From contig NZ_JACHOS010000004.1 in NCBI RefSeq assembly GCF_014199985.1, forward strand, positions 1 through 64,000: a stretch of DNA of 64,000 nucleotides, given 5' to 3'. The position numbers and the translations under genes were made by a program. The notes beneath the pieces are model-generated. The model saw only the letters and a program-made list of their open reading frames with translations, was not told the DNA's origin and searched no databases. Each line of letters opens with the position of its first letter. Within the stretch, counting starts at the first letter, position 1. Positions 1 through 7,746 of the stretch are shown one piece after another. This stretch comes from Methylorubrum rhodesianum (GTDB taxonomy: Bacteria > Pseudomonadota > Alphaproteobacteria > Rhizobiales > Beijerinckiaceae).

Positions 1-809
1 CTGCGCGGCATCGGCCTCTGCGTCGGCGCTCATGCGCGGCGGGTGGGTCCCTTTTGGACGCCGATCCTGGGTCCCTATTGGACGCCGATTGACAGTCCGC
101 GGATGTCCATGGCTTGTGACCGCGCGTGGCGTCCGATGCCGTGGGCGTTCCGCCGCTCCCGAGCGAGGCGGAGCGATGATGCCGGACGAAGCGACGGTAG
201 CGGTCGATCAGCCCGGCCCTTGGCTTCGCCCCCCGTCCGCGCCTTCGCCACCACGGTGGCGGCTCTACGATCGCCAGGCCAGCGCTCTCGCCCACTGGGC
301 GGGGCTCGCCGGCCGGGGCTTGGAACGGCCGATCCGGCGTGGGCCGGCGGGCCAAGCTATCGCGAAAGCTTGTCCCGATTTCCGGCCTCGCCGAAGGAAC
401 GCTCTCAACACAATTTGTCCTGACTTCCCGGGAAGCCTGTCCTTCGAGCGAGCCCGGCTGCCGGACCCTGTCTGGGCGTGGCCCGCGGACGGGCGACGCT
501 CGATGGGCGTGGACGTCCTATCAGCTCCGGCGCCGCCCCTTCCCGGGAGGGCCGACCCGGACGGCCTGCCGTGACCGGCCCCGCTCGGCGCCCGCCCCGA
601 GGTCCGCCCCGGAGCCCGGCGAAGGGCCCGCCTGCCGTCGGCTCTTCCGCCTCATCCGCCGGCGTCGCGGCACTTCGCGCCGTGCCGCCGAGATCGGCCT
701 CGACACCACCTCGCTCAGGGGCCGCCCGACGCTCCGGGCGCCTCGCCGCCCGGAGCGCGCCGCCCCGGAAAACGGTCCCGCGGGCCCGAGCGATCACGGC
801 GTCGGCAGG
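1..809. other. No confident gene; candidate transposon-end repeats inside
   Basis: Several frames are open here, but none shows recognisable domains or a good ribosome-binding site, so I read the stretch as non-coding. It lies downstream of the E1 gene. An ATG on the minus strand at 34-32 could begin a gene that leaves the window on the left, but no Shine-Dalgarno sequence supports it. The only clear structure is the tandem repeat annotated separately. Confidence 0.4.
44..89 (+). repeat. Two tandem 22-bp direct repeats, 24-bp pitch
   Basis: Two copies (44-65 and 68-89) share TGGGTCCC followed by TTGGACGCCGAT and differ at a single base between those blocks (TT against TA). They are separated by 2 bp. 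Adjacent 22-bp repeats are the usual form of TnsB binding sites at the ends of Tn7-like elements, and a transposition module of that class lies at 5.9-13.2 kb. I did not find the matching inverted copies on the far side of the module, so an end function is inference. Confidence 0.5.
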
Positions 810-2177
810 TCACCCCGCCGCGTTCCGGCCCCAGAGGTGCTCGGCCGCCGCGTCCGATTCGGGCTTGGAGCAGAACTCGCAGTGCGGATCGCGCGCCCGC
901 CGCAGCCGGCGCCGCCCGATGGGGGCCTTCCAGGGATCGACGGCCCAATAGTTGGTCGCCGCCGCCCCCGCGTTCGAGCGCAGAAGTTCGACCACCAGCA
1001 AGGCGCCGGCCATGCTCGACACGAACGCGAACGGGGCGAGCACCTGCCTGCCTTCCGGTGTCAGCAGTGTCTGTGCGGCGCAGAGCTGCTTGAAGAGGCT
1101 GTCATAGGCCGTGCCCACGATCCCCGCGGGATCGATCTGGGGATGGGCCCGATGGATCCGCCCGGCGGCCTCGGCCGAGATGAAACCCTCCCTGACCGCG
1201 GCGAGGTCGACGCCCAGCCCATCCGCGATCGAGCGCTCCCGCGCGTGCTCGTCGGGAACGTGACGGTAGATGCAGGCCATGCAGGCACCCTGCGTGGGCT
1301 GCCGGTGCGAGTGCACGACGACGCCGCGCACGTCGGTCGTGGACGCGTCGAGGACCCGGCCCGGAAGCTCCTTCTGGATCCCGCGCCGCGCGCGCCTGCT
1401 GTCGACCGTGACGATGGCCGTGGCGGGCGGCCCCGCGGATTTGCAATAGGCCGAGAAGTCCTGGACGAGCGGTTCGAACGCGAGCTCGGGGAAGTCGGCC
1501 GCGGCGCGCTCGGCGAGCGCGACGGCCTTGTCGCGGCCGACATCCTCGTCGCCCAGGTAGAGGCAGCGGTTGGGATTGCCCGAGCCCACCGTTTTCGGGT
1601 CGACGATGCGGAGGCGGCCGACGGCGCGCAGGTGGCGCAGGGCGCGAACGAAGCCGTGGGCCACGGCGCCGGCGCCGACGAGCACGGCGTCCGAGAGATC
1701 GACGGTCGTCGCGAGCGCCGCGTCCGGCACGCCGAGCTGGTCGAAGTCCAGCCGGAGCGGGTAGGCGACGGCCGGAAGTGCCGGGTCGTCGAGCAGCATC
1801 CGGAGGGTCGCGGCAGCCACCGGGCAGGCGGCGACGGCGGCCAGCAGGGGATGGGGCGGCGGGCCGCCCGTCCGCCCGACGGGGCGGACATCGACGGTGG
1901 CGCCGCCGGCGTCGATGGCGGCGTGCAGCCGGGGCAGGTCCGTCCGCGCGGCCGCCTCGCCGATGACGAGTTCGAGCTGCGCCTCCTCGGCCGGCGAGGT
2001 CACCACGCCGACGGTCCGCGCGAGCAGGGCCGCCACTTCCGCCGCCCAGGCGGCGTCCGCGCCGCCGGGAGGAGCGGTGACCAGAACCGCCCGGTTGAGG
2101 CGCTCGGCCGCGTCGTCCTCGTCGCTGCCGAGGATGGCGGCCAGCATCCGGGCGTTCTCTTGGGCGGGCGTGATCAT
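810..2177 (-). CDS. ThiF-family E1-like activating enzyme of a Bil-like operon
   Basis: This 455-residue ThiF/E1-fold protein would adenylate the C-terminus of the ubiquitin-like protein and pass it to the E2. The nucleotide-binding loop is VGAGAVAHG at about residues 167-175, followed by IVDPKTV and the E1-typical NPNR stretch with GRDKA near 201-217. Two CxxC pairs (C299/C302 and C433/C436) look like the zinc tetrad of E1 proteins. The N-terminal 150 residues are an extra domain I do not recognise. ATG 2177 overlaps the stop of the upstream JAB gene by 4 bp (ATGA), so translation is probably coupled. It is the last gene of the operon, the position of the E1 in Bil operons. The acceptor cysteine is not certain; C205 and C366 are other candidates. 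Confidence 0.88.
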   Translation of the reverse strand: MITPAQENARMLAAILGSDEDDAAERLNRAVLVTAPPGGADAAWAAEVAALLARTVGVVTSPAEEAQLELVIGEAAARTDLPRLHAAIDAGGATVDVRPVGRTGGPPPHPLLAAVAACPVAAATLRMLLDDPALPAVAYPLRLDFDQLGVPDAALATTVDLSDAVLVGAGAVAHGFVRALRHLRAVGRLRIVDPKTVGSGNPNRCLYLGDEDVGRDKAVALAERAAADFPELAFEPLVQDFSAYCKSAGPPATAIVTVDSRRARRGIQKELPGRVLDASTTDVRGVVVHSHRQPTQGACMACIYRHVPDEHARERSIADGLGVDLAAVREGFISAEAAGRIHRAHPQIDPAGIVGTAYDSLFKQLCAAQTLLTPEGRQVLAPFAFVSSMAGALLVVELLRSNAGAAATNYWAVDPWKAPIGRRRLRRARDPHCEFCSKPESDAAAEHLWGRNAAG

Positions 2178-2644
2178 GGCGTCACCTCGATGCGGATGCG
2201 CTCGCCCGGCCGGCGCACATGCTCCCACAGGCCAGCGTCGGAGAGCTCGTAGACCATCGCCTCCTCCAGGAAGGTCCCGGGCGTCGCCGTCGCGGCGAAG
2301 CGCGGGAGCACCAGGGAGAGGGCCCCGCGATGCCGGACGATGGCCCAGGCGTCGTCCGCCTCGGAATGGAACGCCCTGTCCGGATGGGTATGGACCTGGG
2401 CGACGATCTTGAGACGGTGCGCGCGCAGGTGCCCCATCAGCGCGCGCATGCTCGCGGGCGGCAGGTGGAAGTAGTCCTCGGCGGTGGCCTGCTCGGGCTC
2501 GTAGACCTCATGCACGGGCGTCGGCGCCGCCGAGGCCGAGCGCGCGAGCCAGAGCACGGCGCGCTCCTCGCCGCGCCGCCCCCCGACGCGGAGGCGGTCG
2601 AGGGTTTCCGCCAGGATGGCGGCGGTGCAAGCGACGGCCGTCAT
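2174..2644 (-). CDS. JAB/JAMM (Mov34/MPN) isopeptidase of the Bil-like operon
   Basis: This 156-residue zinc-dependent peptidase is predicted to process the ubiquitin-like precursor or remove it from targets. The JAMM zinc motif is clear: HTHP at residues 85-88, then S94 and D97/D98 (HSEADD), with E27 a candidate catalytic glutamate. The spacing from the second His to the Ser is one residue shorter than in eukaryotic AMSH. From memory, the pattern HTHP-x4-FHS-x2-DD is common among JAB proteins next to bacterial ThiF and E2 genes. The ATG at 2644 overlaps the E2 stop by 4 bp and the gene's own stop overlaps the E1 start by 4 bp. Both joins imply tight co-translation. Confidence 0.88.
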   Translation of the reverse strand: MTAVACTAAILAETLDRLRVGGRRGEERAVLWLARSASAAPTPVHEVYEPEQATAEDYFHLPPASMRALMGHLRAHRLKIVAQVHTHPDRAFHSEADDAWAIVRHRGALSLVLPRFAATATPGTFLEEAMVYELSDAGLWEHVRRPGERIRIEVTP

Positions 2645-3078
2645 CCGACCGCCCTCTTCCAGCAGCGCCAGATCTGGTCGAGGATGCCGAGCAGATCCAG
2701 GCCGGATTGGCCGCGGTAACCGTCCCACCGCTCGCCGACATGGCTGAAGTGGGTGTGGTACTCGCGCGTTCCGCGCATGCAGACGAACATGCGTCCGGTC
2801 ACGGGATGGGGACTGGGGTGGAAGATGCCGCCGGCCCCGGGGGGAGCCTGCGCGAGGTGTTGCCCGGCGGCGTCGAGCAGTTCGACCGACGGGGGGAGGT
2901 CGTCCCAATCGACGCAGGTGAAACGGAGCCTCAGGGGCGCGGCGGTCGGATGCCCGAGGATCACGTCGAGCACGGGATACTCCGCCTGAAGGACCGTCCA
3001 GTTGCGGTGGGCCGCGGTTCGGGAATCGAGGCGGCGCACGTCGCGCTCGAACGCGGCCCGGGAGAGCAGCTCAAGCAC
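2641..3078 (-). CDS. Prokaryotic E2-like conjugating protein
   Basis: This protein of about 145 residues sits between the ubiquitin-like gene and the JAB gene, where the E2 lies in these operons. The core has LxFTCVDW near residue 55, FHPSPHP at 86-92, a FVC turn with the likely catalytic C100, and YHTHFSH at 107-113 followed by a Trp-rich C-terminus. This resembles the prokaryotic E2 family E, which is often found with multi-ubiquitin proteins. I place the start at GTG 3078, overlapping the ubiquitin-like stop by 8 bp, because upstream codons run inside the previous gene. Assignment is by context plus motif; sequence similarity to eukaryotic UBC is not visible by eye. Confidence 0.75.
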   Translation of the reverse strand: MLELLSRAAFERDVRRLDSRTAAHRNWTVLQAEYPVLDVILGHPTAAPLRLRFTCVDWDDLPPSVELLDAAGQHLAQAPPGAGGIFHPSPHPVTGRMFVCMRGTREYHTHFSHVGERWDGYRGQSGLDLLGILDQIWRCWKRAVG

Positions 3079-3787
3079 GGGTGCCCCCACCGCCCTCGCG
3101 GGGCCCCCACTCGATCTCGACCTCGCCGGAGAGCCCGTTCCCGGCAAAGGAGGCGGACGGCTCGATGTCGCGGTTGCCGACGGTCGTGATCCACGTCGCG
3201 GTGTCGCCGAGCTCCAGCTTGCGCGCGGCGCGGGCCAGCACGTCCGCGACCGGCGTCGTCGCGGGAACCCGCACCGCCCCCTCGGCCGGGAAAACGCCGC
3301 TCGTGGTGAACACGGTCACCAGCACGAAGTCCGGCCGTTGCGCGCGCCGCGAGACGATGTGCTCGACGCCGCGAGTCTCGAACGACACCGCGCCGCCGGG
3401 CCGCAGGATCTTGTCGGGCTCGTCCTCGCGCTCCAGCACGAGGTCGTGGCCTGCCGGGACGTGCAGGATGGCGAGGAGCTCGTCGACCTCGATCCGGCCG
3501 TCACCCCAGACCTGGCCGACCTCGTCCACCGTGAAGGAGAAGCTGCGGTCGCTGCGGAAGCCGCGAAACGCGCCGCCTTCCTCGGCGACGAGGTCGACCT
3601 TGTCGTCCGTGCCCACGAGGTGGGTGCGGCCGCCCCGGACCAGGATGAGCTGGTGCTCGCTCGCGGGCAAGAGGCCGGCCCTGGTGAGGACCTCACGCCC
3701 GGTGACCTCGCCGTCGTCGAAGCGAACCGGGGTGCCGTTCACCGGGAACACGAAGCTGCGGGCCCGCGCGTTATCCATAACCTTCAT
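3071..3787 (-). CDS. Triple ubiquitin-like (multi-ubiquitin) modifier protein
   Basis: This is the first gene of the operon, 238 residues. It reads as three consecutive beta-grasp-like units at roughly 9-80, 88-155 and 160-230. The first opens with FVFPVNGTPV, the usual start of multi-ubiquitin domains; the third ends in a run of four glycines followed by TRA. That tail could be trimmed by the JAB peptidase to expose a terminal glycine for activation. BilA proteins have two such domains, so three would be unusual. ATG 3787 is preceded by GGTGGAGAC at suitable spacing; ATG 3778 is the alternative. Domain boundaries are my reading of strand patterns and need a structure prediction. Confidence 0.8.
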   Translation of the reverse strand: MKVMDNARARSFVFPVNGTPVRFDDGEVTGREVLTRAGLLPASEHQLILVRGGRTHLVGTDDKVDLVAEEGGAFRGFRSDRSFSFTVDEVGQVWGDGRIEVDELLAILHVPAGHDLVLEREDEPDKILRPGGAVSFETRGVEHIVSRRAQRPDFVLVTVFTTSGVFPAEGAVRVPATTPVADVLARAARKLELGDTATWITTVGNRDIEPSASFAGNGLSGEVEIEWGPREGGGGTRA

Positions 3788-3849
3788 CCTCGTCTCCACC
3801 TGCTGGCGCGCGCCGACGTTCCCGTACACACTCTTGACGGACGACGGCC

Positions 3850-3930
3850 TTGGACTAAAAGACGCTTTCAGTCTCGGCTGGGACTGTATGTATCTGGACT
3901 AGGTCGGCCATCAAGTCCGATTCTGGACCA
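3850..3930. promoter_or_regulatory. Divergent control region with repeated GACT boxes
   Basis: Between the divergent ubiquitin-like and antitoxin genes, GACT or AGTC recurs at 3853, 3870, 3882, 3897 and 3914. The clearest element is a 21-bp near-perfect inverted repeat at 3853-3873 (GACTAAAAG / CTTTCAGTC, one mismatch). A second pair, CAGTC/GACTG, spans 3869-3886. Xre-type antitoxins normally bind such palindromes in their own promoter. This one could control both operons. Confidence 0.55.
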
Positions 3931-3941
3931 GGGAGGGGTTG

Positions 3942-4331
3942 ATGACGAATTCTGCCCACGGCGCCCGGAACGAGGCTGGGTCGTCGCGGCTCCCTGTGGA
4001 GCTCGAAGCGTTCTTCGCGATGGCCGACAGGTGGCACCTGAGCGCCGACGAGCAGATCGCGCTTCTCGGTTCGCCGGCGCGGTCGACGTTTTTCAAGTGG
4101 AAGAAGGAAGGGGGCAGCATCCCGCCGGACACGACGGAGCGGGTGTCTCACCTTCTCTCGATCTGGAAGGCGCTGCGCATCCTGTTTACCGTAGACGAGC
4201 GTGGGGACGAGTGGATCAGGGCGCCGAACGAGTATTTCGATGGGGCGAGCGCGCTCGACGTCATGCTCTCGGGGAAATTCGCGGACTTGTACAAGGTCCG
4301 CATCTACCTGGATGCTCAGCGTGGCGGCTGA
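3942..4331 (+). CDS. Xre/MbcA-like antitoxin (DUF2384 type)
   Basis: The 129-residue protein has an N-terminal helix-turn-helix part (about 25-75, with a TFFKWKKEG recognition stretch) and a C-terminal part (GASALDVMLSGK, 101-112) typical of Xre/MbcA/ParS antitoxins that bind RES toxins. It should neutralise the downstream toxin and repress the promoter. ATG 3942 follows a strong GGGAGGGG sequence; a TTG one codon earlier is less likely. The toxin gene starts inside its end. It is transcribed away from the ubiquitin-like operon from a shared 150-bp region. Confidence 0.88.
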   Translation: MTNSAHGARNEAGSSRLPVELEAFFAMADRWHLSADEQIALLGSPARSTFFKWKKEGGSIPPDTTERVSHLLSIWKALRILFTVDERGDEWIRAPNEYFDGASALDVMLSGKFADLYKVRIYLDAQRGG

Positions 4332-5034
4332 AGATTTTTCCCTGACGACGTGGAAGGGTGACGCGTTCCGCTTGATCCCGTCCCGGTTTCCGCCCGTGTC
4401 CGTCTATGACGGGCTCGTGGCCGACGGCAGGGTCGAGGCCCTCGTCGCGGTCGAGGACATCACGAACCCGCGCCTCCGCTCGATTGACCGCCTCGCGCGG
4501 CTCCGACCCGGGGTCCCGGCCGATGCCCCGAGGCTGCAGAACTGGAACCACGCGCCCTTCGCCTACGGCAACCCGGAGGGCAGCCGCTTCTTCGATCACC
4601 TGAGGCCGTGCCTGGAACTGGCTGCGGACCGCCAGACCGCGCTCGCTGTGTCGGTGGCGCGTCGCGAGAGGTTTCTCGCCCGGACCCGTGAGGCGCCCAT
4701 CGGCCTCGACATGCGCATGCTGCGGACGCCGGCCGAGGGACGCTTCGTGGACCTTCGCCACGTCCCGGCCGATCTCGACGCGAAGGCGTGCCGCGAGATC
4801 GGCGCCCGCGTATCCTCCGAGGCCGACGGGGTTCTCTACCACCCTCCCGAGCGCTCAAGCGCGACGTGCCTGGCCGTGCTCAGGGCAAGCGTGCTCGGCC
4901 GCTCGATCCAGACGGTGCACTACCGGTACGTCTGGACCGGCCGCCGCATCGCCCTCCTCTACGCGTTCGACGACGAGGGGCGCGAGGTCAGGCCAGAGAC
5001 CCTGGGCGGCGAGGAGGACGTGCTCGCCGCCTGA
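4312..5034 (+). CDS. RES-domain toxin (NAD+-degrading family)
   Basis: This 240-residue RES-family protein carries the FRLIPSRFPP start (R20), FAYGNPEGSRF (84-94) and PERSSATCLAVL (179-190), which fit the Arg, aromatic and Ser signature of RES toxins. Characterised members deplete NAD+ by phosphorolysis. The start is ATG 4312, overlapping the antitoxin end by 20 bp; a GTG at 4321 would reduce the overlap. The pairing with an Xre antitoxin in one operon makes a type II toxin-antitoxin system very likely. Confidence 0.88.
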   Translation: MLSVAAEDFSLTTWKGDAFRLIPSRFPPVSVYDGLVADGRVEALVAVEDITNPRLRSIDRLARLRPGVPADAPRLQNWNHAPFAYGNPEGSRFFDHLRPCLELAADRQTALAVSVARRERFLARTREAPIGLDMRMLRTPAEGRFVDLRHVPADLDAKACREIGARVSSEADGVLYHPPERSSATCLAVLRASVLGRSIQTVHYRYVWTGRRIALLYAFDDEGREVRPETLGGEEDVLAA

Positions 5035-5047
5035 GCTCCGCCGCGCC

Positions 5048-5392
5048 TCAGCGCAGCTCGCCTGCCGCCCAACCGTCCAGGCGGACGAACTCGTGGAACG
5101 TGCAGCCGCGAGCCTGGCAGACGACGCTCGGCAGGACCCGGCCCTCCGCCGTGACCGTGTGGTCCTTCAGCACGAGCGCGTGACCCTGCGAGCAGGTCAT
5201 CTCGGCCTTGAAGCGCCTCACCGTCGACGGGTGGCAGGCCTTCCAGTGCAGCGGCGGCGGCCTGTCCCCACCGCCGTAGCGGCGGATCGTGACCTGTCGG
5301 TGCCGCGGTTCAACGGGACGTTCGGTTCGAGGCGCGTCGCCCGAACGGCCGGACCAGAGACGGCGCAGGAGGGATCGGAGCCAGTCAAACAT
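5048..5392 (-). CDS. Small zinc-ribbon-like protein of unknown function
   Basis: This 114-residue basic protein ends 13 bp from the toxin gene on the opposite strand. The C-terminal half has C67, H71, C92, C97 and H100, which could form one zinc site (CSQGH ... CQARGC). The N-terminus is Arg-rich (SLLRRLW). No signal peptide or membrane segment is seen. It points the same way as the transposition genes upstream, so it could be element cargo or an accessory gene. I do not recognise the family. Confidence 0.5.
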   Translation of the reverse strand: MFDWLRSLLRRLWSGRSGDAPRTERPVEPRHRQVTIRRYGGGDRPPPLHWKACHPSTVRRFKAEMTCSQGHALVLKDHTVTAEGRVLPSVVCQARGCTFHEFVRLDGWAAGELR

Positions 5393-5876
5393 GCGGTGTC
5401 ACCAACATCCACAAGGGCCGTGATTTCGCGAGCGTATGCCGTGCCCTGAGACCGGCCGAACGGTCGGGCACGCCGTCATTACACCAGGCCGGCGCCCCCG
5501 ACATCGTGAGGAGCCTGAACGCGGCGCAAGCTGGGGGCCATCGGTCCATCGCCGACAAGCAGGAGAGCCGGTGCTGGGGGGCCGAGCCCGTTCCCCGGCT
5601 GTAGGAGCACAATGGGACGGACTTCGGCGCAGGACGCTTCCCGCGACGAGACCTCAAGCACGGGAGGGCTTCGGCGAGTATTGGGCCGGTCCCGCGATCT
5701 TGCAGCACGCTGCTGCGAAATTGCCTTGGGCCGCCATCCTCTTGCGTCTCTCGGGTTCCCGGGCGGCGGCCGCCGCGTCGCAGGACCCGGGCGCCCGGTG
5801 CGCCCGCCGCGGGCTCTCGGATGGGGCAGCCCCGCACGGTCCGCTCACGTATCCCGCCGCCGAGGCGCAACCTCCG
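5393..5876. other. Intergenic stretch, nothing recognisable
   Basis: About 480 bp between the TniQ stop and the zinc-ribbon gene. No reading frame has a convincing start or domain, and I see no strong hairpin or repeat. It presumably holds the promoter of the zinc-ribbon gene. Confidence 0.4.
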
Positions 5877-7736
5877 TTAGAGCGGGCGCGCATGCGTCCT
5901 GGGAATGCGGCGCCGGAGGTCCCGCGGTACATCCTCCCGGGACCACACCGTCGTGACCTTACGGCCGGCGGTCGCGAAAACCGGCTTGATGCCGGCCCGG
6001 TCGAGGGCTTCCCGCACCCACCGAATGCCGGATCCGATGTCCCTGGCGAGGGCCCCCGTGGTTGCGTACTCGCTCTCGAAGGCCGCCAACGCATCCTCCG
6101 GGACGAGGATCTCCCCGCATGCGGTCGCGGTCCCGGTCAGCAGGCCTTGCCGGACGATCAGGCCGACGACGTCGGACGGCACCGTGATGCGCCGGCCGAC
6201 CTCTGCGAGGGTGAGGCCGCCGCCCCCGCGGGACCGGCGCGCGGCCCTGATGTCCTCCGGGTCGAGGAGGAACCCCGCGAGGCCGGGCGCGTCCCGCAGG
6301 ACCGCCCTGACCCGGAGCTGTCCGGCCAAGATCATGGCGCAGGTGCCGCGCACGCCGTCGACCTTGCCGTGCTGGCTGGCGCGCGCGAGCGGCAGGAGGC
6401 CGGCGGGAGCGGCCTCGACGGTCGGCGCTGGGCCGCGGAGTCGGGCCAGCACGGCGTCGATGGCACCCCGGTCGAATACCTCGGCCTTGATGCCGGCGCG
6501 ACGATGGATCTCGGCTGGCGGGACGATGCGGGCGGCCACCAGCATCCTGGCCTGTCGCTTGGCCAGCCCGAGCGCGGCGGGCAGGTCGTCCGCGCGGACC
6601 GCACGGTCGAGGAGCGCGCGGATCTCGGCGGCGGTCTCGCGGGTGATGCCGATGGGCGTGCCCCGCTTGGTCCGTTCCGGCCACGCACCCAGGGCCTTGA
6701 CGTAGCCGGCGACGAACTCCGGCCGGCGCCCGCACTGGGCCGCGATCTCGGCGAGGCTGACCAGGGGGACATCGGCATGCCGGATCACCACCGAGGTCTT
6801 GTGGACCGGACCCCGTGCCGCGTGATGCGCGAAGAGGATCGCCCGCACCGCGTCACCGCTCCCTCCCGCCGGCAGTCGCTTCGCCCACAGGTACAGGTAG
6901 CCATAGACCTGTTCGGCGCCCCAGGCCCCGAGGCCGACATGGTCGGCTCCGGCCATCCCGTCGAGCAGGGCCTCGAAGGCGCGCGGCCAGTCCCGCGCGA
7001 TGGCGAGGCCGGCCGAAAGCACCTCGGGATGGCGTTCCGCCGGAAACTTCGACAAGGCCCCGTCGGCGCCCCCGTGCCGGGCGACGCCCAGCCGCTCCAT
7101 GGCGTCGCAAGCCTCTGCGAGCGTCAGCCCGTCGAGAATGGGGACCTCCGTCCTCGGCATGCCGCCGAGGCGGCCGACCACGTAGGCGTCCGCCAGGGTC
7201 GTGCCGGGCGCGACCTCGACGCCCTCGCAGGCCAGCAGGGGGTGGCCGTTCCTGCACCGGGTCAGCGAGCCGGCTTCCCAGGTGACGTCCACGCCGCAGG
7301 TCGGGCAAGCCGCGGCCAGCAGGACGTGATGCACCGGGCAGGTGCGGACGGCAGCCACGTCCCACCAGAAGCGCCGGTGAACGTTCCAATGGGCGTGACG
7401 TCCGGACCGCGGCCGGCGGAGGTCGTCGTCCCAGCAGCGCGGGCACCAGCGACGCGCGTTCGTCGTCCAGTCGTCCCGGTGGATCTCCTCGCCGGCGATC
7501 ACGACCCTCCGCTTGGTGACCTCCGCCGGGGTCCATCGCAGGAAGGGCTCACCGTCACGGCCGAGCCGGTCCGCGAGGGGCTTGGCGGCGCGCCCCTGCA
7601 GGATGTCGCTCAAGGCATGGCCGGCGCTCCTCAGGCGTTCCCGGCTCCACGGCTCGCCATTGACGTCGAAGGCGCGCAGCAGGTGCGCCGCTGCGGATTC
7701 GCCCTCGACGACGGGCGGGATGATGGTCAGTCGCAC
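5877..7736 (-). CDS. tniQ: TniQ-family target-selection protein
   Basis: The 619-residue protein starts MRLTIIPPVVEGES, typical of TniQ/TnsD proteins, which choose the target and link it to the AAA+ regulator. Zinc-finger ligands are visible: C98/C101 (WCPRC), C133/H136 (CPVHH), C144/C147 and C161/H165. The long C-terminal half carries several helix-turn-helix-like stretches, as in DNA-binding TniQ/TnsD proteins. The start is GTG 7736, preceded by a near-perfect TAGGAGGA; no ATG fits as well. At 619 residues it is larger than Tn5053 TniQ and closer to TnsD, which hints at recognition of a fixed attachment site. Confidence 0.88.
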   Translation of the reverse strand: MRLTIIPPVVEGESAAAHLLRAFDVNGEPWSRERLRSAGHALSDILQGRAAKPLADRLGRDGEPFLRWTPAEVTKRRVVIAGEEIHRDDWTTNARRWCPRCWDDDLRRPRSGRHAHWNVHRRFWWDVAAVRTCPVHHVLLAAACPTCGVDVTWEAGSLTRCRNGHPLLACEGVEVAPGTTLADAYVVGRLGGMPRTEVPILDGLTLAEACDAMERLGVARHGGADGALSKFPAERHPEVLSAGLAIARDWPRAFEALLDGMAGADHVGLGAWGAEQVYGYLYLWAKRLPAGGSGDAVRAILFAHHAARGPVHKTSVVIRHADVPLVSLAEIAAQCGRRPEFVAGYVKALGAWPERTKRGTPIGITRETAAEIRALLDRAVRADDLPAALGLAKRQARMLVAARIVPPAEIHRRAGIKAEVFDRGAIDAVLARLRGPAPTVEAAPAGLLPLARASQHGKVDGVRGTCAMILAGQLRVRAVLRDAPGLAGFLLDPEDIRAARRSRGGGGLTLAEVGRRITVPSDVVGLIVRQGLLTGTATACGEILVPEDALAAFESEYATTGALARDIGSGIRWVREALDRAGIKPVFATAGRKVTTVWSREDVPRDLRRRIPRTHARPL

Positions 7737-7746
7737 CGACGTCCTC

